A stretch of DNA of 64,000 bases from Stutzerimonas zhaodongensis (GTDB lineage: Bacteria; Pseudomonadota; Gammaproteobacteria; Pseudomonadales; Pseudomonadaceae): assembly GCF_003696365.1 (NCBI RefSeq), contig NZ_RFFM01000006.1, positions 1 to 64,000 of the forward strand. The letters are read 5' to 3'. Positions within the stretch are counted from its first letter, which is position 1. Every line of letters begins with the position of its first letter. Shown here piece after piece: positions 49,196 to 58,072 of the stretch. Below the pieces are notes generated by a model that did no database searches, was not told the origin of the DNA, and saw only the letters and a list, made by a program, of their open reading frames with translations. The translations under genes and the position numbers were made by a program.

Positions 49196-50194
49196 TCAAG
49201 CCTGCGGCGCCGCGCTGGATTCGCGCAGCACGAGGGTGGGTTCGACGAGTTGCTGTTCGGCGCTCAGGTCGGGTGTGCGGATTCGCGCGAGCAGTCTCGC
49301 GGCCGCCGTTTCGCCAAGCTGGCCGATGGATTGGCCGACCGTGGTCAGCGCGGGATACAGGTAGCGGCTGACTTCGATATCGTCGAAGCCGACCACCGAC
49401 AGTTGTTCTGGCACGCGAACACCGCGTTCGGCCGCTGCACGCAGCACGCCCAGTGCGATCATGTCGTTACCGGCGAAGATAGCGGTGGGTGGTTCATGGT
49501 CCGCCAACAATGCCTGTGCGGCCGCGTATCCGGCCGGGCTGGTGAAGGCGCAATCGACCACCGGCAGCGCCTCCACCTTCGCCCCCGCCAGCGCACGTCG
49601 ATACCCCGCTGCACGCAACTGCACGACCTGGGTGCTGGCCGGGCCGCCAATGCAGGCGATACGGCGATGGCCCAGCTCGAGAAGGTGCTGGGTAGCGAGA
49701 AAGCCGCCGCGCTCATGATCGACCTGTACGCGGTCAGCGGTCACGCCATCCAGGGAGCGGTCGACCAGCATCAGCGGTACGCGCAAACCGGCGAGCGCCT
49801 CGGCAAAGGCCTTGTCACTGGCTACGGTAGCGACGATCAGGCCGTCGATACGGCGTTCCACCAGCACGCGCAGGTAGCGCAGCTGCTTGTCGATGTCGTC
49901 GTCAGAGTTGCACAGGATCACGCTGTAGCCGTTGCGCTCGGCGTGGTCCTCGATGCCCCGCGCCAGCTCGGCGAAGTAGGGGTTGCTGGCGTTCGGCACC
50001 AGCAACCCGAGGGTGCCGGTGGCGCGGGCCCGTAGCGAGCGCGCCACGCCGCTGGGCACATAGCCCAGCTCGGCAATGGCGGCCTCGACCTTGTCACGCA
50101 CCGGGTCGCTCACCGGTCGTGTGCCGTTCACCACGTGGGAGACGGTGGTGTAGGAAATGCCGGCGCGCGCTGCGACGTCCTTGATAGTGGCCAT
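49196..50194 (-). CDS. rbsR: Ribose operon repressor, LacI family
   Basis: A 332-aa LacI-family regulator. N-terminal helix-turn-helix (MATIKDVAARAGISYTTVSHVVNGTR), hinge (GVARSLRARATGTLG), then a periplasmic-binding-like domain. Encoded inside the operon it presumably controls; a perfect 14-bp LacI-type palindrome lies upstream of rbsB. Ribose is the likely inducer. Starts 6 bp after rbsC. Confidence 0.93.
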   Translation of the reverse strand: MATIKDVAARAGISYTTVSHVVNGTRPVSDPVRDKVEAAIAELGYVPSGVARSLRARATGTLGLLVPNASNPYFAELARGIEDHAERNGYSVILCNSDDDIDKQLRYLRVLVERRIDGLIVATVASDKAFAEALAGLRVPLMLVDRSLDGVTADRVQVDHERGGFLATQHLLELGHRRIACIGGPASTQVVQLRAAGYRRALAGAKVEALPVVDCAFTSPAGYAAAQALLADHEPPTAIFAGNDMIALGVLRAAAERGVRVPEQLSVVGFDDIEVSRYLYPALTTVGQSIGQLGETAAARLLARIRTPDLSAEQQLVEPTLVLRESSAAPQA

Positions 50195-50200
50195 GAACCC

Positions 50201-51184
50201 TCAGCCCCTGCGCTTGGCGCGATGGCTGCGGTAGGTATCGAGAATCACGGCCACCACGATCACTGCACCGGTAATGATGCGTTTGGTCGGCTCGGTGGCG
50301 CCGATCTGCGCCAGCCCAGCGGCCAGTACGGAGATGATCAATACGCCGAAAAAGGTGCTGATCACCGAACCGCGCCCGCCCATCAGGCTGGTGCCGCCGA
50401 TCACCACGGCGGCGATCACCTGCAGCTCCAGGCCGGAACCGGCATTCGGGTCGGCCGCTTCCAGGCGCGAGATCTGGAACAGCGCGGCCAGGCCGGCGAG
50501 CAGGCCCATCAGCGCGAACACCGAAACCTTGTACGGCTTGGGGTTGATGCCTGCCAGGCGCACGGCCTCTACGTTGGTGCCGATGGCCACCAGATAGCGG
50601 CCGAACACGCTGCGGGTCAGCAGCAAATGCGCCGCGACGATCACCAGCAGTGCGATGACGAACGCCGGCGAAATCCCCGCCGCGACCGGCGTCGACAGCC
50701 AGGCATAGGCGTCGCCGATGTAGGCGGTGCGTGAGTCGGTGAGCTGGTAAGCCAGGCCGCGCGCCATCTCCAGCACACCGAGGGAGACGATGAACGACGG
50801 AATGCCCCAGGCGACTGTGATGGTGCCGGTCACGGTGCCGGCGAGTGCGGCGCAGGCCATGCCGAGCAGCGCAGACGGCACGATGCCCCAGCCAAAGCCG
50901 AGCATCGCCACGCTGACCACCGCAGCCGCCAGGGCCAGTACCGACCCCACCGACAGGTCGATGCCGCCGATGATCAGGATCAGAGTCATGCCCACCGACA
51001 GCACCATCAGATCGGGGATCTGGTTGGCCAGTGTGGTGAACGTCGCGTAGGACAGGAAGTGGCTGCTCAAGGACGAGAACAGCACGATCATCGCCAACAG
51101 CGCGCCAGCGAGGCCCAGGTAAGTGCCCAGGCCCTGGTGCGTGCCGCTGCGCTTGGCGGCAGGCGTGGCGGACGAAGTGGTCAT
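50201..51184 (-). CDS. rbsC: Ribose ABC transporter permease
   Basis: A 327-aa BPD_transp_2 permease with about eight to ten membrane spans. Conserved IIGGIDLSVGSVLALAA and the GGRGSVISTFFGVLIISVLAAGL region. It overlaps rbsA by 4 bp. Confidence 0.93.
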   Translation of the reverse strand: MTTSSATPAAKRSGTHQGLGTYLGLAGALLAMIVLFSSLSSHFLSYATFTTLANQIPDLMVLSVGMTLILIIGGIDLSVGSVLALAAAVVSVAMLGFGWGIVPSALLGMACAALAGTVTGTITVAWGIPSFIVSLGVLEMARGLAYQLTDSRTAYIGDAYAWLSTPVAAGISPAFVIALLVIVAAHLLLTRSVFGRYLVAIGTNVEAVRLAGINPKPYKVSVFALMGLLAGLAALFQISRLEAADPNAGSGLELQVIAAVVIGGTSLMGGRGSVISTFFGVLIISVLAAGLAQIGATEPTKRIITGAVIVVAVILDTYRSHRAKRRG

Positions 51185-52749
51185 TGGGAAAGCTCCTGTA
51201 ACGGGGGCGCGACATCGCCGAGCATGGCTTCGCGGCTGCGGTAGCCCGCGAATGCGGCAGCCAGCAGACGGTCCTGGCTCCAGTCGTCGCGGTCGAAAGT
51301 TTCAATGAGGCGGCCGGCTGACAACACGCCGATGCGGTCGCAGATCAGCATCAGTTCACGCAGGTCGCTGGATACCACCACCAGCGCTTTGCCTTGGCGC
51401 GCCAGCTCGCCGAGCAGACGGTAAATCTCGAACTTGGCGCCGACATCGATGCCACGGGTGGGCTCGTCGAACAGCAGCACGCGGCAATCGCGCTCCAGCC
51501 AGCGGCCAATGACGACCTTCTGCTGATTACCGCCGGACAGCTCGACCACCGCTTGATGCGGCCCGTTGCAGCGAATGCGCATGGAATCTATCTGCCGCTG
51601 CGCCAGCGCCTGTTCCGCAGCCGGGCGCATCAGCCCGTGGCGTGACACGGCCGGCATGTTGCCCAGGGCCAGGTTGGCGGCGATGGGCTGGCTCAGCAGC
51701 AGGCCTTCGCCCTTGCGGTCTTCGGTGATCAACGCGATGCCGTGGCGCACGGCTTCGGCGGGGGAGCGCACTTGGACCGGCACCGGCGGGTTGCCAAGCG
51801 ACACCTGCCCGCTGTCGGCGCGGTCGGCACCATAGATCAGGCGCAGCAATTCGGTACGGCCGGCACCGATCAGCCCGGAGATGCCGTAGATTTCCCCGGC
51901 GCGAACCGTGAAGGACACGTCCTCGACCTTGCCGCGGCGGGTGAGATTGCTCACCTGCAACAAGGGGGCGCCGATCTGTCGTTCGCCCAGATCGATGGCT
52001 TCGCCAACGTCGCGGCCGACCATCAAGGTGACCAGCTCGTCGCTGCTGTAACGGTCGATGGCTTCCACCGCAACGAGTTGGCCGTCGCGAAGCACGGCGA
52101 CGCGCTGCGCCACTTTGGCCAGTTCTTCCAGGCGATGGGAGATGTACATGATGGCGACGCCGGCTTCGCGCAGCCGCTGGATCTGCGCGAACAGCAGGTC
52201 CACCTCGCGGGCGGTCAGCATGGCCGTTGGCTCGTCGAGCACCAGTACACGGCAATCACCGATCAGGTTGCGGGCGATTTCGACCATCTGCTGATGGCCG
52301 ACCCCAAGCGCCGCCACGGGCGTATCCGGATCGACCGCTTCGAGGCCGACCTGAGCCATCGCCTGGCGCGCCATTTCGCGCAGACGACCGCGGGCAATCC
52401 AGCCGCCACGGTTGGGCAGGTTGTCGAGAAACAGGTTCTCGGCCACGGTCAGCGTCGGCAGCAGGTTGAGCTCCTGCAGCACCATGCGCACACCAAGGCG
52501 TTCAGCCTCGCGTCGGCTCGCCGGGGCATAGGGCTGACCGAGAAAGCTCAGCGAGCCGGTGGTGGGCTGTTCCAGCCCGCAAAGGATCTTCGACAGCGTG
52601 CTCTTGCCGGCGCCGTTCTCACCGGTCAGCGCCAGCACCTCGCCGGCGCGCAATTGCAGGTCGATTCCGCCCAGCACCGGCTGCGCGTAGGTCTTGCCGA
52701 TGCCGCTGGCGGCGAGAACGGTCTCGCCACCTACTGCCGCTGGGCTCAC
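51181..52749 (-). CDS. rbsA: Ribose ABC transporter ATPase (tandem domains)
   Basis: A 522-aa duplicated ATPase. Domain 1 has Walker A GENGAGKST and VLVLDEPTAML. Domain 2 (from about residue 265) has the degenerate P-loop ISGLIGAGRTEL, the ELSGGNQQKVVIGRWL signature and FDEPTRGIDVG. The start is GTG 52749, overlapping the rbsB stop (GTGA). Confidence 0.94.
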   Translation of the reverse strand: MSPAAVGGETVLAASGIGKTYAQPVLGGIDLQLRAGEVLALTGENGAGKSTLSKILCGLEQPTTGSLSFLGQPYAPASRREAERLGVRMVLQELNLLPTLTVAENLFLDNLPNRGGWIARGRLREMARQAMAQVGLEAVDPDTPVAALGVGHQQMVEIARNLIGDCRVLVLDEPTAMLTAREVDLLFAQIQRLREAGVAIMYISHRLEELAKVAQRVAVLRDGQLVAVEAIDRYSSDELVTLMVGRDVGEAIDLGERQIGAPLLQVSNLTRRGKVEDVSFTVRAGEIYGISGLIGAGRTELLRLIYGADRADSGQVSLGNPPVPVQVRSPAEAVRHGIALITEDRKGEGLLLSQPIAANLALGNMPAVSRHGLMRPAAEQALAQRQIDSMRIRCNGPHQAVVELSGGNQQKVVIGRWLERDCRVLLFDEPTRGIDVGAKFEIYRLLGELARQGKALVVVSSDLRELMLICDRIGVLSAGRLIETFDRDDWSQDRLLAAAFAGYRSREAMLGDVAPPLQELSQ

Positions 52750-53702
52750 GGCTTGGTCACGAGTTCGACGGGGGTTTCGATCACGCCGTCTTTGGCATCG
52801 GTAGGCTCGCCTTTGACCAGCTTGAGCGCCGCTTCGATACCGAACACAGCCTGCTGCGCGGCGAACTGGTCGGCGGTGGCGAGTACACGGCCGTCCTTGA
52901 GCATGGGCTTGATGGCATTGATGTTGTCGTAGCCGACTACCTGTACCTGGCCCTGCTTGCCGGCTGCACGCACCGCCGATACCGCGCCAAGCGCCATGCT
53001 GTCGTTACCGGCCAGCAAGGCCTTGAGGTTGGGGTGCTCGTTGAGCATGGCCGAGGCCACGGCGTTGCCGCGGTCGATCTCCCAGTTGCCCGACTGCACG
53101 CCAACGATCTTCATGCCTGCCGCTTCCATCGCATCCTTGAAGCCTGCGGTGCGTTGCTGGGCATTTGTGGTGGTCGACACGCCTTCGATGATGCCGACCT
53201 CGTCACCCGCCTTGAGCTTGTTCTCGGCCAGGTATTCGCCGACCAGACGCGCGCCTTTGCGGTTATCCGGGCCGACGAAGGGCACATCCAGGCCCTTGCT
53301 CTTCACCACGTCCGGATCCAGGCGATTATCGATATTGACGACCTTGATCCCGGCATCACTGGCCTTCTTGATCACGGACACCAGGGCCTTGGAGTCGGCT
53401 GGCGCGATGACCAGCGCATCGACTTTGGCGACGATCATCTGCTCGATGATACGGATTTGCGCAGAGGTGTCCGTTTCATCCTTGATGCCGTTGGCGATCA
53501 ACGTGAACTGGTCCGGATTCTCTTTCTGGTAGGCCTTGGCACCGTCTTCCATGGTGCGGAAGAACTCATTGGCGAGGGATTTCATGACCAGTGCCACCTG
53601 AGGCGTATCACCTTCGGCAGCTTGAGCATTGGAGAGACTGACAAGGGCGGCGGCACCTAGAGCGATGGCGGCGCAGAGACGGGCAGGACGGAGACCGAAC
53701 AT
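52746..53702 (-). CDS. rbsB: Ribose-binding periplasmic protein
   Basis: A 318-aa type-I periplasmic binding protein. Signal peptide of about 28 residues (cleavage near SNAQAAE), then VALVMKSLANEFFRTMEDGA and the DTSAQIRIIEQMI loop typical of sugar binders. GGAG 7 nt before the ATG. First gene of rbsBACRKD, preceded by a promoter and operator. Ribose specificity is taken from rbsK and rbsD in the same operon. Confidence 0.92.
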   Translation of the reverse strand: MFGLRPARLCAAIALGAAALVSLSNAQAAEGDTPQVALVMKSLANEFFRTMEDGAKAYQKENPDQFTLIANGIKDETDTSAQIRIIEQMIVAKVDALVIAPADSKALVSVIKKASDAGIKVVNIDNRLDPDVVKSKGLDVPFVGPDNRKGARLVGEYLAENKLKAGDEVGIIEGVSTTTNAQQRTAGFKDAMEAAGMKIVGVQSGNWEIDRGNAVASAMLNEHPNLKALLAGNDSMALGAVSAVRAAGKQGQVQVVGYDNINAIKPMLKDGRVLATADQFAAQQAVFGIEAALKLVKGEPTDAKDGVIETPVELVTKP

Positions 53703-53738
53703 GGGAAAACTCCATGGTTATTGTCATTATTTTGGGTA

Positions 53739-53752
53739 CGCAAACGTTTGCG
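53739..53752. promoter_or_regulatory. LacI-type operator (probable RbsR site)
   Basis: A perfect 14-bp palindrome CGCAAACGTTTGCG, with the central AACGTT typical of LacI/PurR/RbsR sites, 37 bp upstream of the rbsB start and just downstream of the predicted promoter, a repressing position. Confidence 0.85.
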
Positions 53753-53760
53753 CGTACTTA

Positions 53761-53789
53761 AAACTATGAAATAGCCTGGATTTTGTCAA
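53761..53789 (-). promoter_or_regulatory. Sigma-70-like promoter of the rbs operon
   Basis: On the minus strand a perfect TTGACA -35 (53784-53789), then a 17-bp spacer and a weak -10 TAGTTT (53761-53766). The predicted transcription start falls close to the operator at 53739-53752. Confidence 0.55.
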
Positions 53790-53847
53790 ATCAGGTATCA
53801 CTACCGATTGTCGGGCATGGCGCTGCAAGTGTTGGCGAAGCAGCGGG

Positions 53848-55029
53848 CTACGATGTGCGCTGAACGTTGAGCCTTAGAAAGGCCGTAAGCTCGGATTTCT
53901 TCGCCATGGCATCTCGGTAACCCAGTTCGATCAGCTCACTGCAGTAACCGGGTTCGAACAGCAGATAGCTCAGCAGCCCACCGCCGCCTTCGCGCGTGCC
54001 ACCCGGGCCGCGCAGGAACAGCCTCAGGGCTGCAGGCAGCTCTTGCCGGTGGCGGGCGGCGATCTTGTCCAGCGGCTGGCTGGGCGAAATCACCAGCACC
54101 TCGACGGGGGTCAGTCCATAGGCGCGCTTGCGCTGTTCGGCAGGCACCAGCTGCCCCAGTAGATTGAGGCGCTCCAGCAGTTCTATATCGCTCTCGACGT
54201 TGTCGATGAAGGTGCTGTTGAGCATGTGCCCGGCGATCTGCGCAAGACTCGGGATGGCGCCTGTCGGTCTCGGGGTTGGCGCGGTCCTGCTCTGGTCATC
54301 CACCGGATTACCACTGACCCCGACCACCAGCACACGCGTGGCGCCCAGGTGCAAGGCGGGGCTGATGGGTGCGGTCTGGCGAACCGCGCCATCGCCAAAA
54401 TACTCGCGGTTGATCTTCACCGGCTCGAAGATCAGCGGGATGGCAGTGCTCGCCAGCAAATGGGGTATCGCCAGCCGGGTCGGCACACCTACCCGCCGAT
54501 GGCGAAGCCATGGATTGATGGCGCCATGGCCCTGGTAGAAGGTCACCGCCTCCGCCGACTCGTAGCCGAATGCCGTTACCGCTACCGCGCGCAGTTGCCG
54601 GTGGCGCATTGCCGCGGCGATGCCTGAAAAATCCAGTTCGCGCTCGAGCATCTTGGCCAATGGCGAACTGTCCAGCAGCGCCACGGGCACCTGCTTGCCG
54701 ATACCGAGCACGCTGTGGCCGAGAAATCGGCCGGCCTGGTGCAACACGCCCGGCCAGTCGCTGCGGTACACCTGATCGGTATGGAAACTGCGCCACACGG
54801 TGCTCAGTCGTCGCACTGCCTCGCGAAAATGCAGCGCGCCGCACGCCAGGCTGACGGCATTGATCGCGCCCGCCGAAGTGCCGACGATCACCGGAAATGG
54901 GTTACCCGACGAATCGGGCAGCAGATCGGCAATCGCCGACAGGACACCGACCTGATATGCCGCCCGCGCGCCCCCGCCCGAGAGGATGAGCCCGGTAGTA
55001 CCTGGGTTGGTTGCCGTGTCCTCGGTCAT
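53848..55029 (-). CDS. Patatin-like phospholipase
   Basis: A 393-aa serine lipase with the Ser-Asp dyad of patatins: oxyanion loop SGGGARAAYQ (about residue 17), nucleophile elbow GTSAGA (about residue 50) and DGA in YFGDGAVRQ. No signal peptide is evident, so it is cytosolic or exported by another route. ATG 55029 is preferred; the longer frame to 55212 runs into the pnuC relic. Stand-alone gene. Confidence 0.87.
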   Translation of the reverse strand: MTEDTATNPGTTGLILSGGGARAAYQVGVLSAIADLLPDSSGNPFPVIVGTSAGAINAVSLACGALHFREAVRRLSTVWRSFHTDQVYRSDWPGVLHQAGRFLGHSVLGIGKQVPVALLDSSPLAKMLERELDFSGIAAAMRHRQLRAVAVTAFGYESAEAVTFYQGHGAINPWLRHRRVGVPTRLAIPHLLASTAIPLIFEPVKINREYFGDGAVRQTAPISPALHLGATRVLVVGVSGNPVDDQSRTAPTPRPTGAIPSLAQIAGHMLNSTFIDNVESDIELLERLNLLGQLVPAEQRKRAYGLTPVEVLVISPSQPLDKIAARHRQELPAALRLFLRGPGGTREGGGGLLSYLLFEPGYCSELIELGYRDAMAKKSELTAFLRLNVQRTS

Positions 55030-55160
55030 CGACGATTCCACTTCGAGGGTTTCGGTAGCGCTTGGGCTCGCCAGAACAATGATTTCATCCCGGGTACTTA
55101 TCACATGACGATCGAGACCGCGAATGGAGTGAAGCCGGTCGACCCTGCATCCGTACCTTG

Positions 55161-55220
55161 ACGTTCTCGCCGTTTGGCTTACCGTGCGGCAGAACCAGCT
55201 GTGCTGTCCCATCGGGTTAG
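55161..55220 (+). pseudogene. pnuC relic (about 20 codons)
   Basis: A 60-bp stretch matching codons 12-31 of the intact pnuC at 57,421-57,480 with 8 differences in 60 bases, most of them synonymous. It encodes DVLAVWLTVRQNQLCCPIGLG against GVLAVWLTVRQNSLCWPIGLV. The match stops abruptly on the right after GGGTTAGG. The orphan type VI cassette lies between relic and intact gene. Confidence 0.8.
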
Positions 55221-55308
55221 GTCGTGCAAGTACACGTGGCTATGTGACATGGCGTACTGCATGGAATACAACCAGGTTGCATTCAATTTAACTTCCCTCT
55301 CTTGCGGC

Positions 55309-55719
55309 TCAGCCGTTCGGCACGACCTCGTAGGGCGTATTGCTGATGAAGATGTTGCGCCAGTCCGGGCGCCATTGAGGGATGCTCAGGGTAAAGCCCT
55401 GGGCGCGCTTGTCGAAGTCGATCCAGGTCACGCCCAGGCTTTGGCTGTCCTCGCTCGCCCGCATGTCCACGGAGCGCGAGGTAAAGAGTGGGCTGCGAAA
55501 TACCTTCGACCGATCCGAACGGTCGACGATGCGCAGATATGACACACCACCGCCAGGGGCCAGCAGGCCCTGTACCGGCACGCTCTCGATGAGATGGCCA
55601 CCTTGCGGGCTGACTTGCGAAACCGACGGCGGCGCGTTCAGCGCACTGTTCAGGCTCCAGCCAAAGAGCAGGGCGAGCGCGGCGAGAAGGCTGCATACAG
55701 CGAGAATGGCTTTGTTCAT
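55309..55719 (-). CDS. Membrane-anchored small protein of the PAAR cassette (possible immunity protein)
   Basis: A 136-aa protein. An N-terminal signal-anchor helix (residues about 4-24, AILAVCSLLAALALLFGWS) precedes a periplasmic beta-rich domain with no family I recognise. It starts 1 bp after the upstream DUF6402-like stop, so the two are made together. Position and topology would suit an immunity or accessory protein for a type VI effector; this is inference from context. Confidence 0.7.
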   Translation of the reverse strand: MNKAILAVCSLLAALALLFGWSLNSALNAPPSVSQVSPQGGHLIESVPVQGLLAPGGGVSYLRIVDRSDRSKVFRSPLFTSRSVDMRASEDSQSLGVTWIDFDKRAQGFTLSIPQWRPDWRNIFISNTPYEVVPNG

Positions 55720-55720
55720 G

Positions 55721-56677
55721 TCAGCGTTTCGGCAGGGTGATGGCGGGTGTGCCAGGTGGCAGGGGTTCGCGTAGCAGATCGGAAAACACGCGGAAGTCTC
55801 CGCCTCGCTTGTATCTTGCCCGGTAATCGGCGAAATGACTGTTCAGCACAAGCATGTAGCGTTTGCGCTGCTCGTCCATGTAGCGCCTTTGGTTCTGAGC
55901 ACTCATTCCGAACAGGGACTGCTGTGTGATGCCACGGGAGACCGCATCGACACCGGCATTGTGCGCCGTGGCCTCGAGCAGGCTGGGAGCGATACCATCG
56001 AAGTTCCAGAAGCCCAGTGGCTGGCTGAACACCGAGCCATCGTCGTTGAAATCGTAGTTGTCCTCGGCATAGAACAGCAAGGTTCTCGGGCGAAACAGGA
56101 TGCGATCTGCATGGACCTCTACGTCACCCTCGGCGGCCACTCGCAGGTTGAAGTCCGCCAGCGCTCCGCGCAGATCGTTGAGGCCTTCGTTGCCCCACTT
56201 GGAAAAGGTGATCGTGCGTGAGTTGAAGTAACCGAAGCGCTCCACCGCGCTTGCCAGGTTAGGGAAAAGCAGGGGGTAGCAGCCAAGCCCCTTGTCGCCG
56301 TAGGCCTTGAGCAGATGCTTGCGAATCTCACCAATCGCGGCGGCGTTGTTCCAGCTTCGGCGCAGCTCGGCGAGAATCGGCTGGACCTTGTCGAAACTGA
56401 CCACCCAACTCATCTTGACGATGCTTTCCTCGATGTACTGCGCTGGGGGCCATTCGGCGTGTTCCTTTACCTGCTGCAACATGCCGCCATTTTCCGTCGG
56501 CCAGGGTTGTCCCTGAAACCAGTGGCGCATCAGTGCGGCGGAAACAGGCCAATCAATGGCATCCATGGCTGCCGGAATATCGGTGATCTTGAACAGCCTG
56601 GCCCGAACTGGGGCGCCTTGCGTATTGCTCGCAGGGCTAAGGTTAGATTGTGCGACGACTGGGTCAGTGCTCGACAT
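55721..56677 (-). CDS. DUF6402-like protein, putative type VI secretion cargo
   Basis: A 318-aa soluble protein. The segments LFKITDIPAAMDAIDWPVSAALMRHWF, EDNYDFNDDGS and QPLGFWNFDG match what I recall of the DUF6402 family, commonly encoded next to PAAR proteins. No catalytic motif is recognisable. It lies 9 bp after the PAAR gene and 1 bp before the membrane-anchored gene, a three-gene operon read leftward. Effector function is inferred from context. Confidence 0.68.
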   Translation of the reverse strand: MSSTDPVVAQSNLSPASNTQGAPVRARLFKITDIPAAMDAIDWPVSAALMRHWFQGQPWPTENGGMLQQVKEHAEWPPAQYIEESIVKMSWVVSFDKVQPILAELRRSWNNAAAIGEIRKHLLKAYGDKGLGCYPLLFPNLASAVERFGYFNSRTITFSKWGNEGLNDLRGALADFNLRVAAEGDVEVHADRILFRPRTLLFYAEDNYDFNDDGSVFSQPLGFWNFDGIAPSLLEATAHNAGVDAVSRGITQQSLFGMSAQNQRRYMDEQRKRYMLVLNSHFADYRARYKRGGDFRVFSDLLREPLPPGTPAITLPKR

Positions 56678-56686
56678 GCTGCGCCC

Positions 56687-57198
56687 TCAGCCGATGTAGA
56701 TTTCGGTTTGTGGCGCGAATTCGACGGATACGGTCTCGGCCGTATAGGCCGCAGCACGTTTGGTCTTGCCGTTCTCGTCAGTGACCCCTTCGATGACTTT
56801 TCCGGAGGCCGTCTTTAGCTTGTAAGGGCGGTTGGCCAAAGGCAGGTCCGTATCGCGATCGCTGAGCACGAAATGCTCGTCTAACTGGTTGGGTATCGGC
56901 GCTGGCGCAGTGAAGGGCGCCGTGCTCACCGACGAGCCGACTAGCATGTTGCCGGAGCCAGTCACGATGCTGCCTCCGTGCGTCGTGGGGCTGCCGAGGA
57001 AGGCAACCGGCTTGCCGTTTACTAAGATGGTGGCTTCGCCTTCTGATATCGCGCCACCACAGCTACTGGTGTCACCGACTCGGGCAGCAGGTAAATTGTT
57101 GAACAACACGTCCGGCGAACCAACCGCTATCGGGTTGGAGCCGTGGCCGGAGATGGGGCAGGAGTGGGTGTCGGATAAGCGAGCAGCGGATTGGCCAT
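56687..57198 (-). CDS. PAAR-domain type VI spike protein, apparently frameshifted near the start
   Basis: The main frame (stop 56687, open past 57109) encodes a PAAR domain: DTHSCPISGHGSNPIAVGS, then LFNNLPAARVGDTSSCGG, TILVNGKPVAFLGSPTTHGG and VTGSGNMLVGS. A 60-residue transthyretin-like extension follows (LANRPYKLKTASG, TDENGKT). PAAR proteins sharpen the VgrG spike and carry effectors. The only good start, ATG 57198 with AAGGAA upstream, is in another frame. Restoring one base near codon 3 would join MA-x-SAARLSDTHSCPI to the domain. As it stands, translation would need GTG/TTG near 57109 and lose the first PAAR strand. Either a pseudogene or a sequence error. Confidence 0.7.
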
Positions 57199-57386
57199 AC
57201 GAGTTCCTTTCGTATCTAAAAGTGAAGGGTCAAAACCCTAACAAGTCTGCGGGCGTTCATCGACTCCGCCATCCCAAGGAATCCGACGTTGTTAACGTTT
57301 TTGCCTTCCATGGGGTGTCCGGATTGCGCCGCATCAGTGTCCACCGCTTGCCGTATCATGCGCACCCCTTTTTCTTTCATCAGCCC

Positions 57387-57950
57387 ATGACCACCCTCGA
57401 ACTCATCGCCTCCGCCCTCGGCGTTCTTGCCGTCTGGCTTACCGTGCGGCAAAACTCGCTGTGCTGGCCCATCGGGTTGGTGATGGTGTCGCTCTATGCC
57501 TGGTTCTTCTTCGAGGCGCGGTTGTATTCGCAGGTGTTGCTCAACGGAGTGTTCGCGGCCATGCAGCTGTATGGCTGGTGGCAGTGGACGCGTGGCAGCA
57601 GCGGGGAAGGCGGCCGGCCAGTGGTGGGCGCGTCCGCGATGGAGGTTGGCGCAGGCCTGCTGGCGGCGGCGCTGGGCAGTGTCGCGCTGGGTTTGTTGAT
57701 GGCGACGGCTACCGAAGCGGCCTATCCCTGGCCGGACGCCGCGTTGACGGCGTTCAGCCTGCTCGCTCAGCTGTGGATGGCGCTCAAGCGCTGGCAGTGC
57801 TGGGTGTTGTGGATTGTGGTGGACACGCTCTATGTGGCGTTCTTCGTGTATCAGGAGTACTGGCTCACCGCGGGGCTGTACGGCTTGTTCACCGTGCTGG
57901 CAGTGATGGGCCTGCGTGAGTGGCGCCAGTCGAGGCTCGCAGCGCAATGA
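57387..57950 (+). CDS. pnuC: Nicotinamide riboside transporter PnuC
   Basis: A 187-aa inner-membrane protein with about seven membrane spans. The WPIGLVMVSLYAWFFFEARLYSQ and LYGWWQW motifs are the PnuC substrate-site signature, and WIVVDTLYVAFFVYQEYWLTAGLY is conserved near the C-terminus. Imports nicotinamide riboside for NAD salvage. ATG 57387; the large upstream open frame overlaps the PAAR gene in antisense. A NadR-like kinase lies at 62.5 kb. Confidence 0.9.
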   Translation: MTTLELIASALGVLAVWLTVRQNSLCWPIGLVMVSLYAWFFFEARLYSQVLLNGVFAAMQLYGWWQWTRGSSGEGGRPVVGASAMEVGAGLLAAALGSVALGLLMATATEAAYPWPDAALTAFSLLAQLWMALKRWQCWVLWIVVDTLYVAFFVYQEYWLTAGLYGLFTVLAVMGLREWRQSRLAAQ

Positions 57951-58072
57951 AGCACGTGGCGACGAATCAACAGGCCTGTGCGTGTGAGCGCCGTGGCGGC
58001 AGGGTCGCGTTAGACTGGCCGAAACGGTCCCCGCGTGACGAGGGGCTTTTCACCCTTCGACAGGACCACAGG

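Noticed and set aside
56832..57386. Upstream extension of pnuC to 372 aa
   Set aside because: It is antisense to the PAAR gene and has no PnuC similarity; ATG 57,387 yields a normal PnuC.
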